NCBI RefSeq assembly: GCF_002504165.1
Contig: NZ_CP021404.1
Location: 2,542,001-2,606,000 of the forward strand
DNA length: 64,000 nt
Origin: Pacificitalea manganoxidans
GTDB taxonomy: Bacteria; Pseudomonadota; Alphaproteobacteria; Rhodobacterales; Rhodobacteraceae
Direction: 5' to 3'
Shown: piece after piece, positions 17,582 to 26,855 of the stretch
Layout: each line of letters begins with the position of its first letter
Numbering within the stretch: position 1 is the first letter of the stretch
The notes under the pieces: generated by a model
Databases searched by the model: none
What the model saw: the letters and a program-made list of their open reading frames with translations, nothing else
What the model was told of the DNA's origin: nothing
Position numbers and translations under genes: made by a program

Positions 17582-17616
17582 AAACGGGCGGTGCCGGGCA
17601 CGGCGCCGCCCGTTTT
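17582..17616 (+). terminator. Rho-independent terminator after the esterase gene
   Basis: A perfect 10-bp stem (AAACGGGCGG / CCGCCCGTTT) with a 14-nt loop, ending in TTTTC. It lies about 130 nt after the esterase stop and closes the alkA-esterase transcript. The rest of the 333-nt gap (17451-17783) contains an AT-richer patch near 17698-17715 that may hold the promoter of the HNH gene; no gene is seen in it. Confidence 0.75.
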
Positions 17617-17783
17617 CGTCACATCGCCGTCATCTGACTTGGATAGCCTATCCCCGGTCCCGTCACTTCATATGCGGGGCTTGCCGGAACGGAAACGCCA
17701 TATATAGTCAACTTGACGCAAGGGGCAGCCCACCGTGGCAAGGCGGGAGCCCGGCTCACAGGCGAGAGACGGAGCAGCTATCC

Positions 17784-18368
17784 ATGGACGGAGATTTCAG
17801 GACGAGTTTCGTCAGGGAACCAAACAGCCTCAGACATCATCCCGCGCTGGTGCTCAACGCCGATTACCGGCCCCTCTCCTATTATCCGCTGTCGCTTTGG
17901 CCTTGGCAGGAGGCGGTAAAGGCCGCGTGGCTCGACCGGGTGACGATCCTCGCGGAATACGACGAGGAGGTCCGAAGCCCCTCGACCCGCATCCGCATTC
18001 CCTCCGTCGTGGTCCTCAAGGATTTCGTAAAACCTCAGAAGCGCGTGGCCTTCACGCGCTTCAATCTTTTTCTGAGGGATGAATTCTGCTGCCAATACTG
18101 CGGCGCCAAGGGCGACCTGACCTTTGACCATGTCGTGCCCCGCGCCCGTGGCGGCATCACCAGTTGGGAAAACGTCGTCGCCGCCTGCTCTCGCTGCAAT
18201 CTCAAGAAAGGCTCGAAAAGCCTGCGCCAAGCCGGCATGAGCCTGCGCCGCGCGCCCCGACAGCCCGCCTCCGACGACCTGCGCAACACAGGCCGCAAAT
18301 TCCCCCCCGGCTACCTACACGAAAGCTGGGTCGATTTCCTGTATTGGGACGCTGAACTGGAGGCGTGA
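17784..18368 (+). CDS. HNH endonuclease family protein
   Basis: 194 aa. The C-terminal half is a zinc-stabilised HNH fold: CQYCG (CxxC), TFDHVVPRARGG with the catalytic His, ENVVAACSRCN with the second CxxC and Asn. The N-terminal 75 residues (LVLNADYRPLSYYPLSLWPW) are the conserved extension of the stand-alone bacterial HNH group annotated widely in alphaproteobacteria. No methylase or toxin partner is adjacent. Cellular role is unknown; it is conserved rather than obviously mobile. Confidence 0.9.
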   Translation: MDGDFRTSFVREPNSLRHHPALVLNADYRPLSYYPLSLWPWQEAVKAAWLDRVTILAEYDEEVRSPSTRIRIPSVVVLKDFVKPQKRVAFTRFNLFLRDEFCCQYCGAKGDLTFDHVVPRARGGITSWENVVAACSRCNLKKGSKSLRQAGMSLRRAPRQPASDDLRNTGRKFPPGYLHESWVDFLYWDAELEA

Positions 18369-18385
18369 GGCGGCGCGGACAGCGA

Positions 18386-19426
18386 TCAGGCGTATTTGTT
18401 GGCGGCAGCCTCAAGTCGGGTCGCAAATCCGAAAATGTCAGTTAGAGACTGCACCGGCACGCGATCTTCTTTGTCCCCATCGAACAGTCCGACGTATTTC
18501 TGCTTTCTGTTAAAGTGCAGTCTCGCCAGCGGCTTCCGGTTGTTATTGTCGAGGAGGATCGCGCAATAGGATCTGGCATCCCGCATATGGATCCGGTCGG
18601 CATCTATGGACGCACGCAAGATCGACCTGACCGTCAGCCAACCTTCAATTTCCTCCTGCGTCGTGTCCACACCATCGTCGAGTTCCGTCGGCTTGGCATT
18701 TGCGGCGCGGTCGTCGTGCCCATCTTCCAGCACGCTGCTGAGACGTCCCCGCACCTTGTCACGGACAAGATCGCGAAACGCGGCAGGGATCGCCTGCGCC
18801 ACGGCCTCGCGCACGTCCTTGTTCATGCGACCGTCATGCACTTCCTGCACCATGAGCCGGACCAGCCCGTCGGGCGGCGCATCAATCCATTTTTCGACAA
18901 CCTTGCGGACGATGGAAACATATTTGAGCCGCTCGGCCTGCTCCAAAATATTGGCAACGTCGAAATCCTGCCGGGTAAATTTTCGCAATTCCTCAAGCGC
19001 AGCTTGCGAATGATCGAGCAGGTCGAACGTGAAGAAAGGCTTTTTGTCGAGCTTGTTGTCTTCCTCAAGGTCAGAGAAAAATCTGAATTCGCGCCCATTG
19101 GTTAAAATGGCAAAGCGCGCCTTGGTGACGGAAAAATAGCGACACAGCTGCCCCAAATGCTTTTCGTTAAGCTGAGTGCTGAGCCCCTTGCACTCAATAA
19201 GGATAGAGACAGCGCCATCCCGCATAACGGCATAATCGACCTTTTCGCCCCGCCGGCTATAGGTATCAGCGGTAAATTCGGGAACGACTTCTGACGGATT
19301 GAAAACGTCATATCCCAATGCTTGAAGAAACGGCAACACCGCCGAGGTCTTTGCCGCTTCTTCCGTTTGGATCGTTTCCGAATGTTCGGCAACACGCTTT
19401 GCCAGCGCGGAAATCTGCGCATCCAT
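18386..19426 (-). CDS. Orphan restriction-type nuclease (type I HsdR N-terminal domain)
   Basis: 346 aa. Residues about 25-125 form a PD-(D/E)xK fold seen in HsdR N-termini and related proteins, with KVDYAVM supplying the Asp and LIECKG the E-x-K. A C-terminal region of ~90 residues (from about 255) contains a conserved DARSYCAILLDNNNRKPLARLHFN segment, also common in this orphan family. The ATG at 19426 has AGGGG upstream; a GTG three codons earlier is an alternative. No methylase or specificity gene lies beside it. The gene is visibly less GC-rich than its neighbours, hinting at horizontal acquisition. Function is probably DNA cleavage or defence, unproven. Confidence 0.8.
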   Translation of the reverse strand: MDAQISALAKRVAEHSETIQTEEAAKTSAVLPFLQALGYDVFNPSEVVPEFTADTYSRRGEKVDYAVMRDGAVSILIECKGLSTQLNEKHLGQLCRYFSVTKARFAILTNGREFRFFSDLEEDNKLDKKPFFTFDLLDHSQAALEELRKFTRQDFDVANILEQAERLKYVSIVRKVVEKWIDAPPDGLVRLMVQEVHDGRMNKDVREAVAQAIPAAFRDLVRDKVRGRLSSVLEDGHDDRAANAKPTELDDGVDTTQEEIEGWLTVRSILRASIDADRIHMRDARSYCAILLDNNNRKPLARLHFNRKQKYVGLFDGDKEDRVPVQSLTDIFGFATRLEAAANKYA

Positions 19427-19479
19427 TGTCCACACCCCTAAATACTCATACTACGGGATGATGAGGCAATAAGTCCGCT

Positions 19480-20388
19480 TTAGTTGTCAACCATCTCCAT
19501 AAACTCGCGCCATTCGCGTTTGCTCATGCCGGAGTCTTCCTGCTCTACGCGCTCGCCTTTTAGCATGCGGCGCAGGACCGATAGCGCGGGGCCGGACAGG
19601 ATCGCGCCGCCCAGACGGTAATCTTCGAACGCGCCATAGGCCGCGGGGACCCAATCCTTGACGATATTGCAGATCGCATCGGCATAGACGCGGATCTCAT
19701 ATTGGGCATGGCTGTCGGCGCGCAGGCGCAGGAAATGGAACAGGTTGTGCAGGTCCACCTTCCAATACCATTGGGTATAAATATTGGCGGGCAGGTTCAT
19801 CCGCGCCAATTCGCGCGCCAGCCCATCCTGACCGTCGGTGCCGATCATCTGTTCGTAATGGTCATAGGCGCGGTTGCTGTCGGCTTTCAGGATTTCCAGC
19901 ACACGGGCGGCTTCCTCGCCCTGTAGCGCATCGCCCCGGCCTTGGTTGTTGACCACCGATTGCGCGGCCAGTTGCTCCGGCGCCGGGATGTAGAATTCCC
20001 GGTCGAGGATCGAATAGCGCCCCGAATATTCGTTCACATTTGCGGTCCGGTGGCGGATCCATTGCCGCGCGACAAAGACCGGCAGCTTCACATGCAGCTT
20101 CACCTCGCACATCTCGAACGGGGTCGAATGCCAGTGCCGCATCAGGTAGCGGATCAGGCCCTCGTCGTTGCTGACGGATTTTGTGCCCCGGCCATAGCTG
20201 ACGCGCGCGGCCTGACAGATCGCGGCATCGTCGCCCATGTAATCCACGACCCGGACAAACCCGTGATCGAGCACCTCATGAGCGGTGTAGAGATGCGCCT
20301 CCATCCCCGGCGCGACGGCGCGCAGCGTCTGGCTCGGCGTGGCGCGCTGCGTGTCGATCTCGGCCTGTTGGTCGGGGGAAAGCGGCAT
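19480..20388 (-). CDS. thyX: FAD-dependent thymidylate synthase
   Basis: 302 aa. The ThyX signature region reads [14 protein letters not shown], matching RHR-x7-S-x-R with the usual alphaproteobacterial variation. [18 protein letters not shown] is the second conserved block, followed by substrate-binding Arg. It makes dTMP from dUMP using methylene-THF and FAD, in place of ThyA. The ATG at 20388 gives the family length; the longer in-frame extension is Arg/Pro-rich and dropped. It stands alone, 53 nt from the nuclease gene on the same strand. Confidence 0.94.
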   Translation of the reverse strand: MPLSPDQQAEIDTQRATPSQTLRAVAPGMEAHLYTAHEVLDHGFVRVVDYMGDDAAICQAARVSYGRGTKSVSNDEGLIRYLMRHWHSTPFEMCEVKLHVKLPVFVARQWIRHRTANVNEYSGRYSILDREFYIPAPEQLAAQSVVNNQGRGDALQGEEAARVLEILKADSNRAYDHYEQMIGTDGQDGLARELARMNLPANIYTQWYWKVDLHNLFHFLRLRADSHAQYEIRVYADAICNIVKDWVPAAYGAFEDYRLGGAILSGPALSVLRRMLKGERVEQEDSGMSKREWREFMEMVDN

Positions 20389-20669
20389 GGCGGGTCTCCT
20401 GAAGGGAATCGTCGTCGAAGGGGTGCGAGTCGCGCGCGACCTTATCCGCTGCGCCGGGGCAGGCAAACGCCGTTCCCGGCAGTCCGCGCGTCACCCCGCC
20501 CCGCTGATTGGATCCGCCGCGCCCCCTTTTGCCGCCCCGCCCCCGCGCCGACCATTTTGACACACCACCCTGTTTTCTCGCCCGCGCGCCTTCACGCCGA
20601 ATTGACTTTAAGCCGGGCCGCCAAGACCATCGGGCGCAATCGAGCAGGTAAAAAAAGACGAGCGGACAG

Positions 20670-21593
20670 ATGTTTGACGAAGCCCCCTTTGGACGGCTGG
20701 CGCCGGTATTCGCCGTCGCGCTGGCGCTGACCCTTTCGGCATGCGGGGGCGGCGATGGCTCCAACCCGGTGACCGGCGGCAGCGACAGCTCGACCGATGA
20801 TGGCACCCCCGACGAAGAAGACACCAGCGACGGTGAGGATGTCACCACCCCGACGACCGGCGACAACACCACACGCACCACTGGCGATCTGACTGGCATC
20901 ACCTATAACGCCGCCGACAACACCATCACGGTTGACGACCTGCCTTTTGATGGGGTCGACGGCGTCTATGTAAACACCGGGGTTACCGCCGTCGCGGGCT
21001 TTAACGTCTATGCCAGCCAGCGCGGAGACGAGACCGGGCAGCGCCAGTATTACGCCGTCTACCGCAAAGACACCTACGTCGAGGCGGGCTCTGTCCAAAC
21101 CGGCGACTATTTCGATTTCGGCTTTGGTGGCGCGCAGTATAAGCGCTCCGACGATACCGTGACTTTGCCCATCGGCACCGGCGAGGCAGTCTATAATGGC
21201 AGTTACGGTGGCACACGGGTGGAGAGCGGATCGGGCAATGAGGATGACATTTCGATCGTTTCCGGCACGGCCCGGATCGAGGTCGATTTCCTCGACTTTG
21301 AAACGACCAGCGCCGTCGAAGGACAGATCCACAGCCGCCAATATTACACGGTAGACGGCACCCTGCTTGGCAACCTGCCCACCATCTATCTCAACACCGC
21401 CAATATTACAGAGAGCGGCTTCATCGAATCCGGGGAAGCCAATACCTACGACGAAGAGGGCGAAGCAGTGGAATCAGGCAGCTACGCTGGCGTTTTTGCC
21501 GGTCCGAACGGCGAGCAGATCACCGGCGTCATCATCCTTGAGGATGATCGTAGCACCGTCCGCGAGATCGGCGTTTTCACGGCCACGGACTGA
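20670..21593 (+). CDS. TbpB-like surface lipoprotein, putative type XI secretion cargo
   Basis: 307 aa. A signal peptide ends in a lipobox LSAC (Cys25). Residues 26-72 are a Gly/Ser/Thr/Asp/Glu linker. The rest alternates short beta strands with Gly-rich turns. The C-terminal half has repeated patterns of the 8-stranded barrel seen in TbpB and haemophilin-like Slam substrates (EAVYNGSYGG, GTARIEVDFLDF, SGSYAGVFAGPNGEQITGVIIL split across two strands). The next gene, 30 nt downstream, is a Slam-like outer membrane protein, so this is inferred to be its exported cargo. The ligand (metal, haem or protein) cannot be told from sequence. Confidence 0.75.
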   Translation: MFDEAPFGRLAPVFAVALALTLSACGGGDGSNPVTGGSDSSTDDGTPDEEDTSDGEDVTTPTTGDNTTRTTGDLTGITYNAADNTITVDDLPFDGVDGVYVNTGVTAVAGFNVYASQRGDETGQRQYYAVYRKDTYVEAGSVQTGDYFDFGFGGAQYKRSDDTVTLPIGTGEAVYNGSYGGTRVESGSGNEDDISIVSGTARIEVDFLDFETTSAVEGQIHSRQYYTVDGTLLGNLPTIYLNTANITESGFIESGEANTYDEEGEAVESGSYAGVFAGPNGEQITGVIILEDDRSTVREIGVFTATD

Positions 21594-21623
21594 GCCATTG
21601 GCACACCGGTGAGCCCGGGGGAA

Positions 21624-23057
21624 ATGATGCAATACGCCGCGATCGAGCAACGCCCGACGGAAGATGCCGACCGCATCGCGCGGACACTCTGCGCGATGGT
21701 GGCGTTGCTCGCGGCAGTGGCTGCTTCGGCGGGCATGGCGCTTCTGGCCCCCGCCCCCGCGCTGGCTGAATCCGTGACACTTGCTCCGGCGGAGGCGCGG
21801 CAGCTGGCCTTGCAGGCGCTTCAGATCCACGATGCGTCCACGGCCCAGAGAATGGCGCGCGCGGCGTTGCTGGCGCGGCCGGATGATATTGAGGCACGGC
21901 TGATCCTGAGCGCGGCGCTGACCACCGGGGGGGAAGCCCGGCTGGGCGAGGATGAGGCCCGCCGCGCGCTGGCCGATGCCACCTCGCCCGAGGACCGCCA
22001 CCGTGCCGAACGGGCCGTGGCCGCAGCCCTCACCGCGCAGGGGGCCCATACCCGCGCGCAGGTCTGGCTGCGCCGCGCCGCGCAATCGGCCCCCGACGCC
22101 CGCGCCCGCGCCGCCACGGTGCGCAGCTACCGCGCGGTGCGCCGCGCCAATCCGTGGCATGGCGAATTGCGCCTAGGGGTCGCGCCCTCGTCCAATATCA
22201 ACAACGGCTCCGCGCAGGACCGCATGCGCATCGGCGGTCTGGATTTCGATCTGTCGGGCAGTGCGCAGGCGCTGTCGGGATTGGAGACCACGTTTGGCGG
22301 CGGGGTCGATTGGCAGACCGTGCTGGGCCAGCGCACCCGCCTGACCCTCGGCGCCGATGCGGTCTCCCAACGCTACCGGCTGAGCGGCGAGGCCCGCGAT
22401 CAGGCACCGGGTGCCGAAAATTCCGACTATGCCCGCGACACCGTCGAATTCAGCGCCGCGCTACGCTTTGTCGCGGCGCCCGATGCGCCCCCGTGGGATG
22501 CGGAACTGACCTTGGGCCACAGCTGGTATGGCGGCGAAGACATCGCCCGCTACGGCGAACTGGAATTGACCCGTGGTCTCCGGCTTGGCGCTGATACGCT
22601 GGGCTGGGTGGAGGTCTGGGGCCGGGTGGCGGAGCGGCTCGACAATGATCTGCGCTCCTCGGAGGCCAGCGGCGTGTCGTTCAGACTGGCCCACCGGATC
22701 GACGGCGGCGCGCTGCTGAGCTTTGGCATTGGCCTGTCGGACACCCGATCCGACAGCGCGCTGGTCGCTCATGACGCCGCCACCCTGTCGCTGGGCTACC
22801 GGCTGGCACAGCCGGTGCTGGGCGCGCAGGCGGAACTGTCCGCGCAACTGGGCCGCGCGGATTACGACGGCCCCGTCTACGGGATGCTGCGGGAGGATCG
22901 CAGCATGGGCATCGGTGCCTCGCTGTTTTTCCGCGACCATGACCTGTATGGCTTTGCGCCGGTTCTGGACCTGAGCGCGCGGCGCACCGAAAGCTCGGTT
23001 GATCTGTATGACACCCGCGATCTGGGCCTGTCGGTGTCGCTGCGCTCGACGTTCTGA
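21624..23057 (+). CDS. Slam-type outer-membrane protein (type XI secretion, DUF560)
   Basis: 477 aa. A long signal peptide (to about residue 43, APALA-E) is followed by a TPR-like helical periplasmic domain (about 45-175; Ala/Arg-rich with repeated A-R-A-A-L-L-A-R-P-D-D). From about 183 to the C-terminal Phe lies a beta barrel, opening with LRLGVAPSSNINNGS, a hallmark of the DUF560/Slam barrel. The last residue is Phe, as in BAM substrates. The start is the first of two tandem ATGs after GGGGGA; an upstream GTG is less likely. Slam proteins move lipoproteins or soluble cargo across the outer membrane, and the upstream lipoprotein is the natural partner. Confidence 0.8.
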   Translation: MMQYAAIEQRPTEDADRIARTLCAMVALLAAVAASAGMALLAPAPALAESVTLAPAEARQLALQALQIHDASTAQRMARAALLARPDDIEARLILSAALTTGGEARLGEDEARRALADATSPEDRHRAERAVAAALTAQGAHTRAQVWLRRAAQSAPDARARAATVRSYRAVRRANPWHGELRLGVAPSSNINNGSAQDRMRIGGLDFDLSGSAQALSGLETTFGGGVDWQTVLGQRTRLTLGADAVSQRYRLSGEARDQAPGAENSDYARDTVEFSAALRFVAAPDAPPWDAELTLGHSWYGGEDIARYGELELTRGLRLGADTLGWVEVWGRVAERLDNDLRSSEASGVSFRLAHRIDGGALLSFGIGLSDTRSDSALVAHDAATLSLGYRLAQPVLGAQAELSAQLGRADYDGPVYGMLREDRSMGIGASLFFRDHDLYGFAPVLDLSARRTESSVDLYDTRDLGLSVSLRSTF

Positions 23058-23146
23058 AACGGCCCCCCCAGGCGCGCTTTCGACTGGTCCGGCGCGGCGC
23101 GCGTGCTAGGCTCCGCCACGCGACGTTTCCGCTGAAAGGACCCCTC

Positions 23147-23575
23147 ATGAAAATCCGCTATCTGCACACCATGGTGCGTGTGAAAGATCTCGATGCCGCC
23201 ATCGCGTTCTACGAACTTCTGGGCCTGAAGGAGACCCGCCGCTCCGAAAGCGAAGCCGGGCGGTTCACCCTCGTCTTCATGGCCCCCGAAGGGCAGGAAG
23301 ACTGCCCGGTGGAGCTGACCTATAACTGGGACGGCGATGAGGGCCTGCCCTCCGACAGCCGCCATTTCGGCCATCTCGCCTATAGCGTCGGCAATATTTA
23401 CGAGATGTGCGAGCGCCTGCAGCAGGCCGGTGTCACTATCAACCGCCCCCCGCGCGACGGGCGCATGGCCTTTGTCCGCTCCCCCGACAATGTGTCGATC
23501 GAATTGCTTCAGGACGGCGACGCGCTGGAGCCTGCGGAACCGTGGAAAAGCATGGAAAACACCGGGCATTGGTGA
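23147..23575 (+). CDS. gloA: Lactoylglutathione lyase (glyoxalase I)
   Basis: 142 aa VOC-fold enzyme that turns the methylglyoxal-glutathione hemithioacetal into S-lactoylglutathione. The metal ligands in their usual context are His in LHTMVRVKDLD, Glu in VELTYNW, His in HFGHLAYSV and Glu in NVSIELLQDG. AFYELLGL and FVRSPDN are family motifs. A good AAGGA ribosome site precedes the ATG. Its stop overlaps the next start by one base. Confidence 0.95.
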   Translation: MKIRYLHTMVRVKDLDAAIAFYELLGLKETRRSESEAGRFTLVFMAPEGQEDCPVELTYNWDGDEGLPSDSRHFGHLAYSVGNIYEMCERLQQAGVTINRPPRDGRMAFVRSPDNVSIELLQDGDALEPAEPWKSMENTGHW

Positions 23576-24324
23576 TGCCGCGCAGGCCGCGCGCCGGGAT
23601 GCGGGCGGTGGTCCGCGCGGTGGTGCGCGCGGGGGCACTGGCGCTGGTGCCCATGCTGGCCGCCCTGCCGGGCGCGGCCAGCGCGCAATCTTGCAGGCAA
23701 TCGCTGGTGCTGGGGCTCGATGTGTCGGGCTCGGTCGATGACCGCGAATACCGCCAGCAACTGGACGGTCTGGCCGCGGCGCTGGACAGCCCGCCGGTGC
23801 GCGCGGCGCTGTTGCAGTCGCCCGGCGTGCCGGTGGCGCTGGCTGTATTCGAATGGAGCGGACACGCCGCGCAACGACTGGTGGCCGATTGGGCACTGAT
23901 CGACAGTGCCCCGGCCCTGGACCAATTCACCGCCACTCTGCGCAGCACCGCCCGACAGCCCATGCCCCGCACCACCGCGCTGGGGGAGGCGATGCGCCAC
24001 GGCGCGCAGATGCTCGCGCGCGGCCCCGCCTGCGTCACCCGCACCATCGATATTTCCGGCGATGGGCGCAGCAATGACGGCCCCCGCCCCGAAGACGTCG
24101 CGTCCGACCCGCTGCTGAGCGGCGTCATCGTCAACGCGCTGGTGATCGGCGCAGGTGGCCGCGAAAGCCGCGATCTGGAGGCATATTTTCGCGCCCGTGT
24201 GCGCCACGGCCCCGGTGCGTTCGTCGAACTGGCAGACGGGTTCGACGACTACCGCCGCGCGATGGAATTGAAGCTGCTCCGCGAATTGCAGGGGCTGTCG
24301 CTCAGCGTGCTGCGCCAGCCGTGA
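23575..24324 (+). CDS. DUF1194 protein, secreted VWA-like
   Basis: 249 aa. A signal peptide ends near residue 37 (ASA-Q). LVLGLDVSGSVDDREYRQQ contains the MIDAS DxSxS motif of von Willebrand A folds, with TIDISGDGRSNDG supplying the second metal loop, as in the DUF1194 family of Rhodobacterales and Rhizobiales. It should be periplasmic and metal-binding. No partner (AAA ATPase or protease) is adjacent. Biological role is not known. It is translationally coupled to gloA through TGATG. Confidence 0.85.
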   Translation: MPRRPRAGMRAVVRAVVRAGALALVPMLAALPGAASAQSCRQSLVLGLDVSGSVDDREYRQQLDGLAAALDSPPVRAALLQSPGVPVALAVFEWSGHAAQRLVADWALIDSAPALDQFTATLRSTARQPMPRTTALGEAMRHGAQMLARGPACVTRTIDISGDGRSNDGPRPEDVASDPLLSGVIVNALVIGAGGRESRDLEAYFRARVRHGPGAFVELADGFDDYRRAMELKLLRELQGLSLSVLRQP

Positions 24325-24363
24325 ACGGCGCAGCCCCACGGGCATTATCAGCCAATTCCCGCG

Positions 24364-24900
24364 CTAGAGGTCGATCGCACCATCGGGGCGAAGCGCCGGG
24401 CCGCCCTCCCCGCCGGGACGCTCATCGGGGCCAAGGTCATCCGGCGCGGGGTCATCCTCCAGCGGGGTCTTACGGCGTAGAATGATGTCGCCGTTGGGCA
24501 GCTTCTCTGGCGCGTGGTAATCATCGACCGAGCGGATCATCCGGCTCATCTCGATCAGCGCCGGACCCATTTCATCGACCATCCGGCGCAAGGCAGGCTC
24601 CAGATCGCGGGCCATACCCTCCATCGCGGGGCGCATTTCGTCCATCAAGCCCTGAAACAACATGCGTCCGCCTTCCTCCAGCAGACCAAGCCCCTCGCCC
24701 ATATCGGCGTCAGGCTCCGCCTCGGGGGCGGTGTCCGGCAGATTGTCCGGCAGGGGGTCTTCCTGCGGCGTGTCGGGCGCGAATATCTGTGCGGCGGCAG
24801 GCCCCGGCGGCAGCGTCGCAGGCAGGCTCACCGCGGCGCCCAGAAGCACGGCGCGCAGTGGGTGGGTCAGAAACGGGCGGGTCAGGATCGGGCGTGTCAT
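24364..24900 (-). CDS. Conserved periplasmic protein of unknown function
   Basis: 178 aa. A signal peptide (cleavage around AAA-Q, residue 38) precedes an acidic Pro/Asp-rich linker and a central amphipathic helical stretch (about residues 68-120, Met/Glu/Leu-rich, e.g. EMRPAMEGMARDLEPALRRM). A Pro/Asp/Gly-rich tail follows. Homologues in Rhodobacterales are often labelled AAA+ ATPase, but no Walker motif is visible, so that label is unsupported. It is convergent with the DUF1194 gene. Confidence 0.75.
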   Translation of the reverse strand: MTRPILTRPFLTHPLRAVLLGAAVSLPATLPPGPAAAQIFAPDTPQEDPLPDNLPDTAPEAEPDADMGEGLGLLEEGGRMLFQGLMDEMRPAMEGMARDLEPALRRMVDEMGPALIEMSRMIRSVDDYHAPEKLPNGDIILRRKTPLEDDPAPDDLGPDERPGGEGGPALRPDGAIDL

Positions 24901-24952
24901 AGCACTGATATAGGGGTGCGGCCCGTTAAACCAAATGCCTCCGCCCGCCAGC

Positions 24953-26068
24953 CTATAGCGGCAGGTCGAGTGTCACGGGGAAATGATCGGACGCGGCCAG
25001 CAGCGCCTCTCGCAGCGCGGCGTCACGGTAGATCTCCGGCGCGTCGAACGGATGCCAGATGCGCCAGCGCGGCTGCCGCGCCGCCAGATCGGGCGACACC
25101 ATGATATAGTCCAGCAGCGCCGACAGATAACGCTCCTCCGGCGCGATCCAGAACCGCGCCGAGGTCGGCTGCGCCTGCGTAGGCCGCCCCGCCCCGGCCA
25201 GCGCCCGCCGCGCATGGGGATCGTAAAGCCGCGCGGGGGCGGGCGCATCGTGACCCAGCACGATCTCCAATCCCGAGCGCCCAAACAGCGCCTCGTAATC
25301 ATCCAGCCCCGGCCCGTCGTTGAAATCGCCCAGCACCACCAGCGGCGTGCCCTGCGCCAGATGCGCCTCGACCCGGTGCCGCAGCCAGATGCATTGCGCG
25401 AGTTGCTTGCGCCGGTTGGCGATGGCCAGCCGCGTCACATCCGCTTCGCTGCGTGCGCCGTGGGGGGCCTTCGATTTCACATGCACACCGATCAGATGCA
25501 GCAGCGGCACCTCCGCCCCGCGCAGATGCAGCGCCACCTCCAGCGGCGGCTTGGAAAACCGGACGTGATCCAGCGTCGCATCGATATCCAGATCGATCCG
25601 GTAACTGCCGTCAAAGCGCGGCGCGCCGTCGCTGTCCTGTGGCGCGTGGCGCGGGGTCAGCCGGTCGGGATCGTAAAGCAGCGCCAATTCCTGCTGCGTG
25701 TCATTGGCAAACCCCATCAGGCACGCCCGCGCCCGCAGATCGAACCGGGTGGCAAAGTTTTCCAGCGCGGTGATGGTGCTGCGCTTGGTGCCGGTGTCGG
25801 GCGCTTCGACGACCAGCACCGCATCGGCGTCAAGCGCGGCAAACACCCGGCCCAGCGCCGCCGTCTGCGTCGCCCGGTCAATGCCATGCCGCCCTCCGGC
25901 GCGGGCGTCGTCATGCATCCGGCCCGCATCGTCAAACAGCGCATCGAACCATTCGACATTATAGGTGGCGATGCGCAGCCTGCCGCCCGGTGCCGGATCG
26001 GAGCCAGACCCGGACCTGGCGCTAGATCCGGCCCCAGATCCCGGCCCAGATCCGGACGCCGTGCTCAT
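24953..26068 (-). CDS. Endonuclease/exonuclease/phosphatase family hydrolase
   Basis: 371 aa with an EEP fold (PF03372): IATYNVEWF at the start, a Glu ligand in VLVVEAPD, VVLGDFNDGPG in the middle, and the C-terminal ASDHFPVTLDL with the catalytic Asp-His pair. The first ~29 residues are a Gly/Ser/Asp low-complexity tail coded by a degenerate short repeat. The substrate may be DNA, a phospholipid or a phosphate ester. The start overlaps the stop of the upstream J-domain gene by 4 nt, so they form an operon. Confidence 0.88.
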   Translation of the reverse strand: MSTASGSGPGSGAGSSARSGSGSDPAPGGRLRIATYNVEWFDALFDDAGRMHDDARAGGRHGIDRATQTAALGRVFAALDADAVLVVEAPDTGTKRSTITALENFATRFDLRARACLMGFANDTQQELALLYDPDRLTPRHAPQDSDGAPRFDGSYRIDLDIDATLDHVRFSKPPLEVALHLRGAEVPLLHLIGVHVKSKAPHGARSEADVTRLAIANRRKQLAQCIWLRHRVEAHLAQGTPLVVLGDFNDGPGLDDYEALFGRSGLEIVLGHDAPAPARLYDPHARRALAGAGRPTQAQPTSARFWIAPEERYLSALLDYIMVSPDLAARQPRWRIWHPFDAPEIYRDAALREALLAASDHFPVTLDLPL

Positions 26069-26745
26069 GCCGCGCGGCCGCCGATCTGTTCATAGGCGCG
26101 GTTGATGCGGATCAGACGCTGTTCCGCCATCTTCACCGCTTCTTCCGGCAGGCCCCGCGCCAGCAACCGGTCGGGATGGTTGTCGCGCACCAATTGCCGC
26201 CACGCGCGGCGAATGTCCTCCGGCGCTGTGCCCGGCTCCACCCCCAGCACGTCATGCGGATCGGGGGACTGCCCCGCCACCAGCCGCGAGCGCAACCGCC
26301 GATACTGCACCTCGTCAAAGCCAAAGATCTCCGCCACCCGCGCCAGAAACGCATCTTCGGCGGGGTGGAAACTGCCATCGGCCACGGCGATGTAGAACAG
26401 CCCCTCCAACAGATCCGACAGCGCCTCATGCCCGGTCTCGAACATACCGGCGATCCGCGCGGCGTAGATCTCGAACCCCGCGACATCGCGCCGGGCAAGG
26501 TTGAACACCCGCGCCGCATTGTCGAGCTCACTGTCGGGGATGGTAAAGATCTGGCGAAATGCCATGACCTCGTCGCGGGTCACGGTGCCATCGGCCTTGG
26601 CCATCTTGGCCCCCAGCGCGATCACCGCGATGGTAAACCCGACCGAGCGTTCGGGCGGCGTGCGCAGCCGCTCAAAAATAGCCGATAGCCCCTCCCCTTG
26701 CGTGAGGGCGGCGATGGCGTCAGCGATGCGGGTCCAGATCGACAT
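26065..26745 (-). CDS. TerB-like plus J-domain protein (DjlA-like co-chaperone)
   Basis: 226 aa. Residues about 25-145 form a TerB-like helical domain (VIALGAKMAKADGTVTRDEV and YIAVADGSFHPAED are the two metal-binding-like acidic repeats). Residues about 165-226 form a J-domain with helix II/III and the HPD motif in RDNHPDRLLARGLP. Unlike E. coli DjlA there is no membrane anchor, so it is likely soluble. It should stimulate DnaK ATPase. Confidence 0.88.
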   Translation of the reverse strand: MSIWTRIADAIAALTQGEGLSAIFERLRTPPERSVGFTIAVIALGAKMAKADGTVTRDEVMAFRQIFTIPDSELDNAARVFNLARRDVAGFEIYAARIAGMFETGHEALSDLLEGLFYIAVADGSFHPAEDAFLARVAEIFGFDEVQYRRLRSRLVAGQSPDPHDVLGVEPGTAPEDIRRAWRQLVRDNHPDRLLARGLPEEAVKMAEQRLIRINRAYEQIGGRAA

Positions 26746-26855
26746 GGGATGACTTTAAACCGGGTGTGCGCCGGTGTCAGGCGGATTGCAGCGGCCTGAC
26801 GCGGTGCTGATATTTGTTACTGCGACCCCGGCGCGGGGCCGCCAGACGCACGGGC

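Noticed and set aside
24364-24900. AAA+ ATPase label often given to this family
   Set aside because: No Walker A, Walker B or sensor motif is present in 178 residues with a signal peptide.
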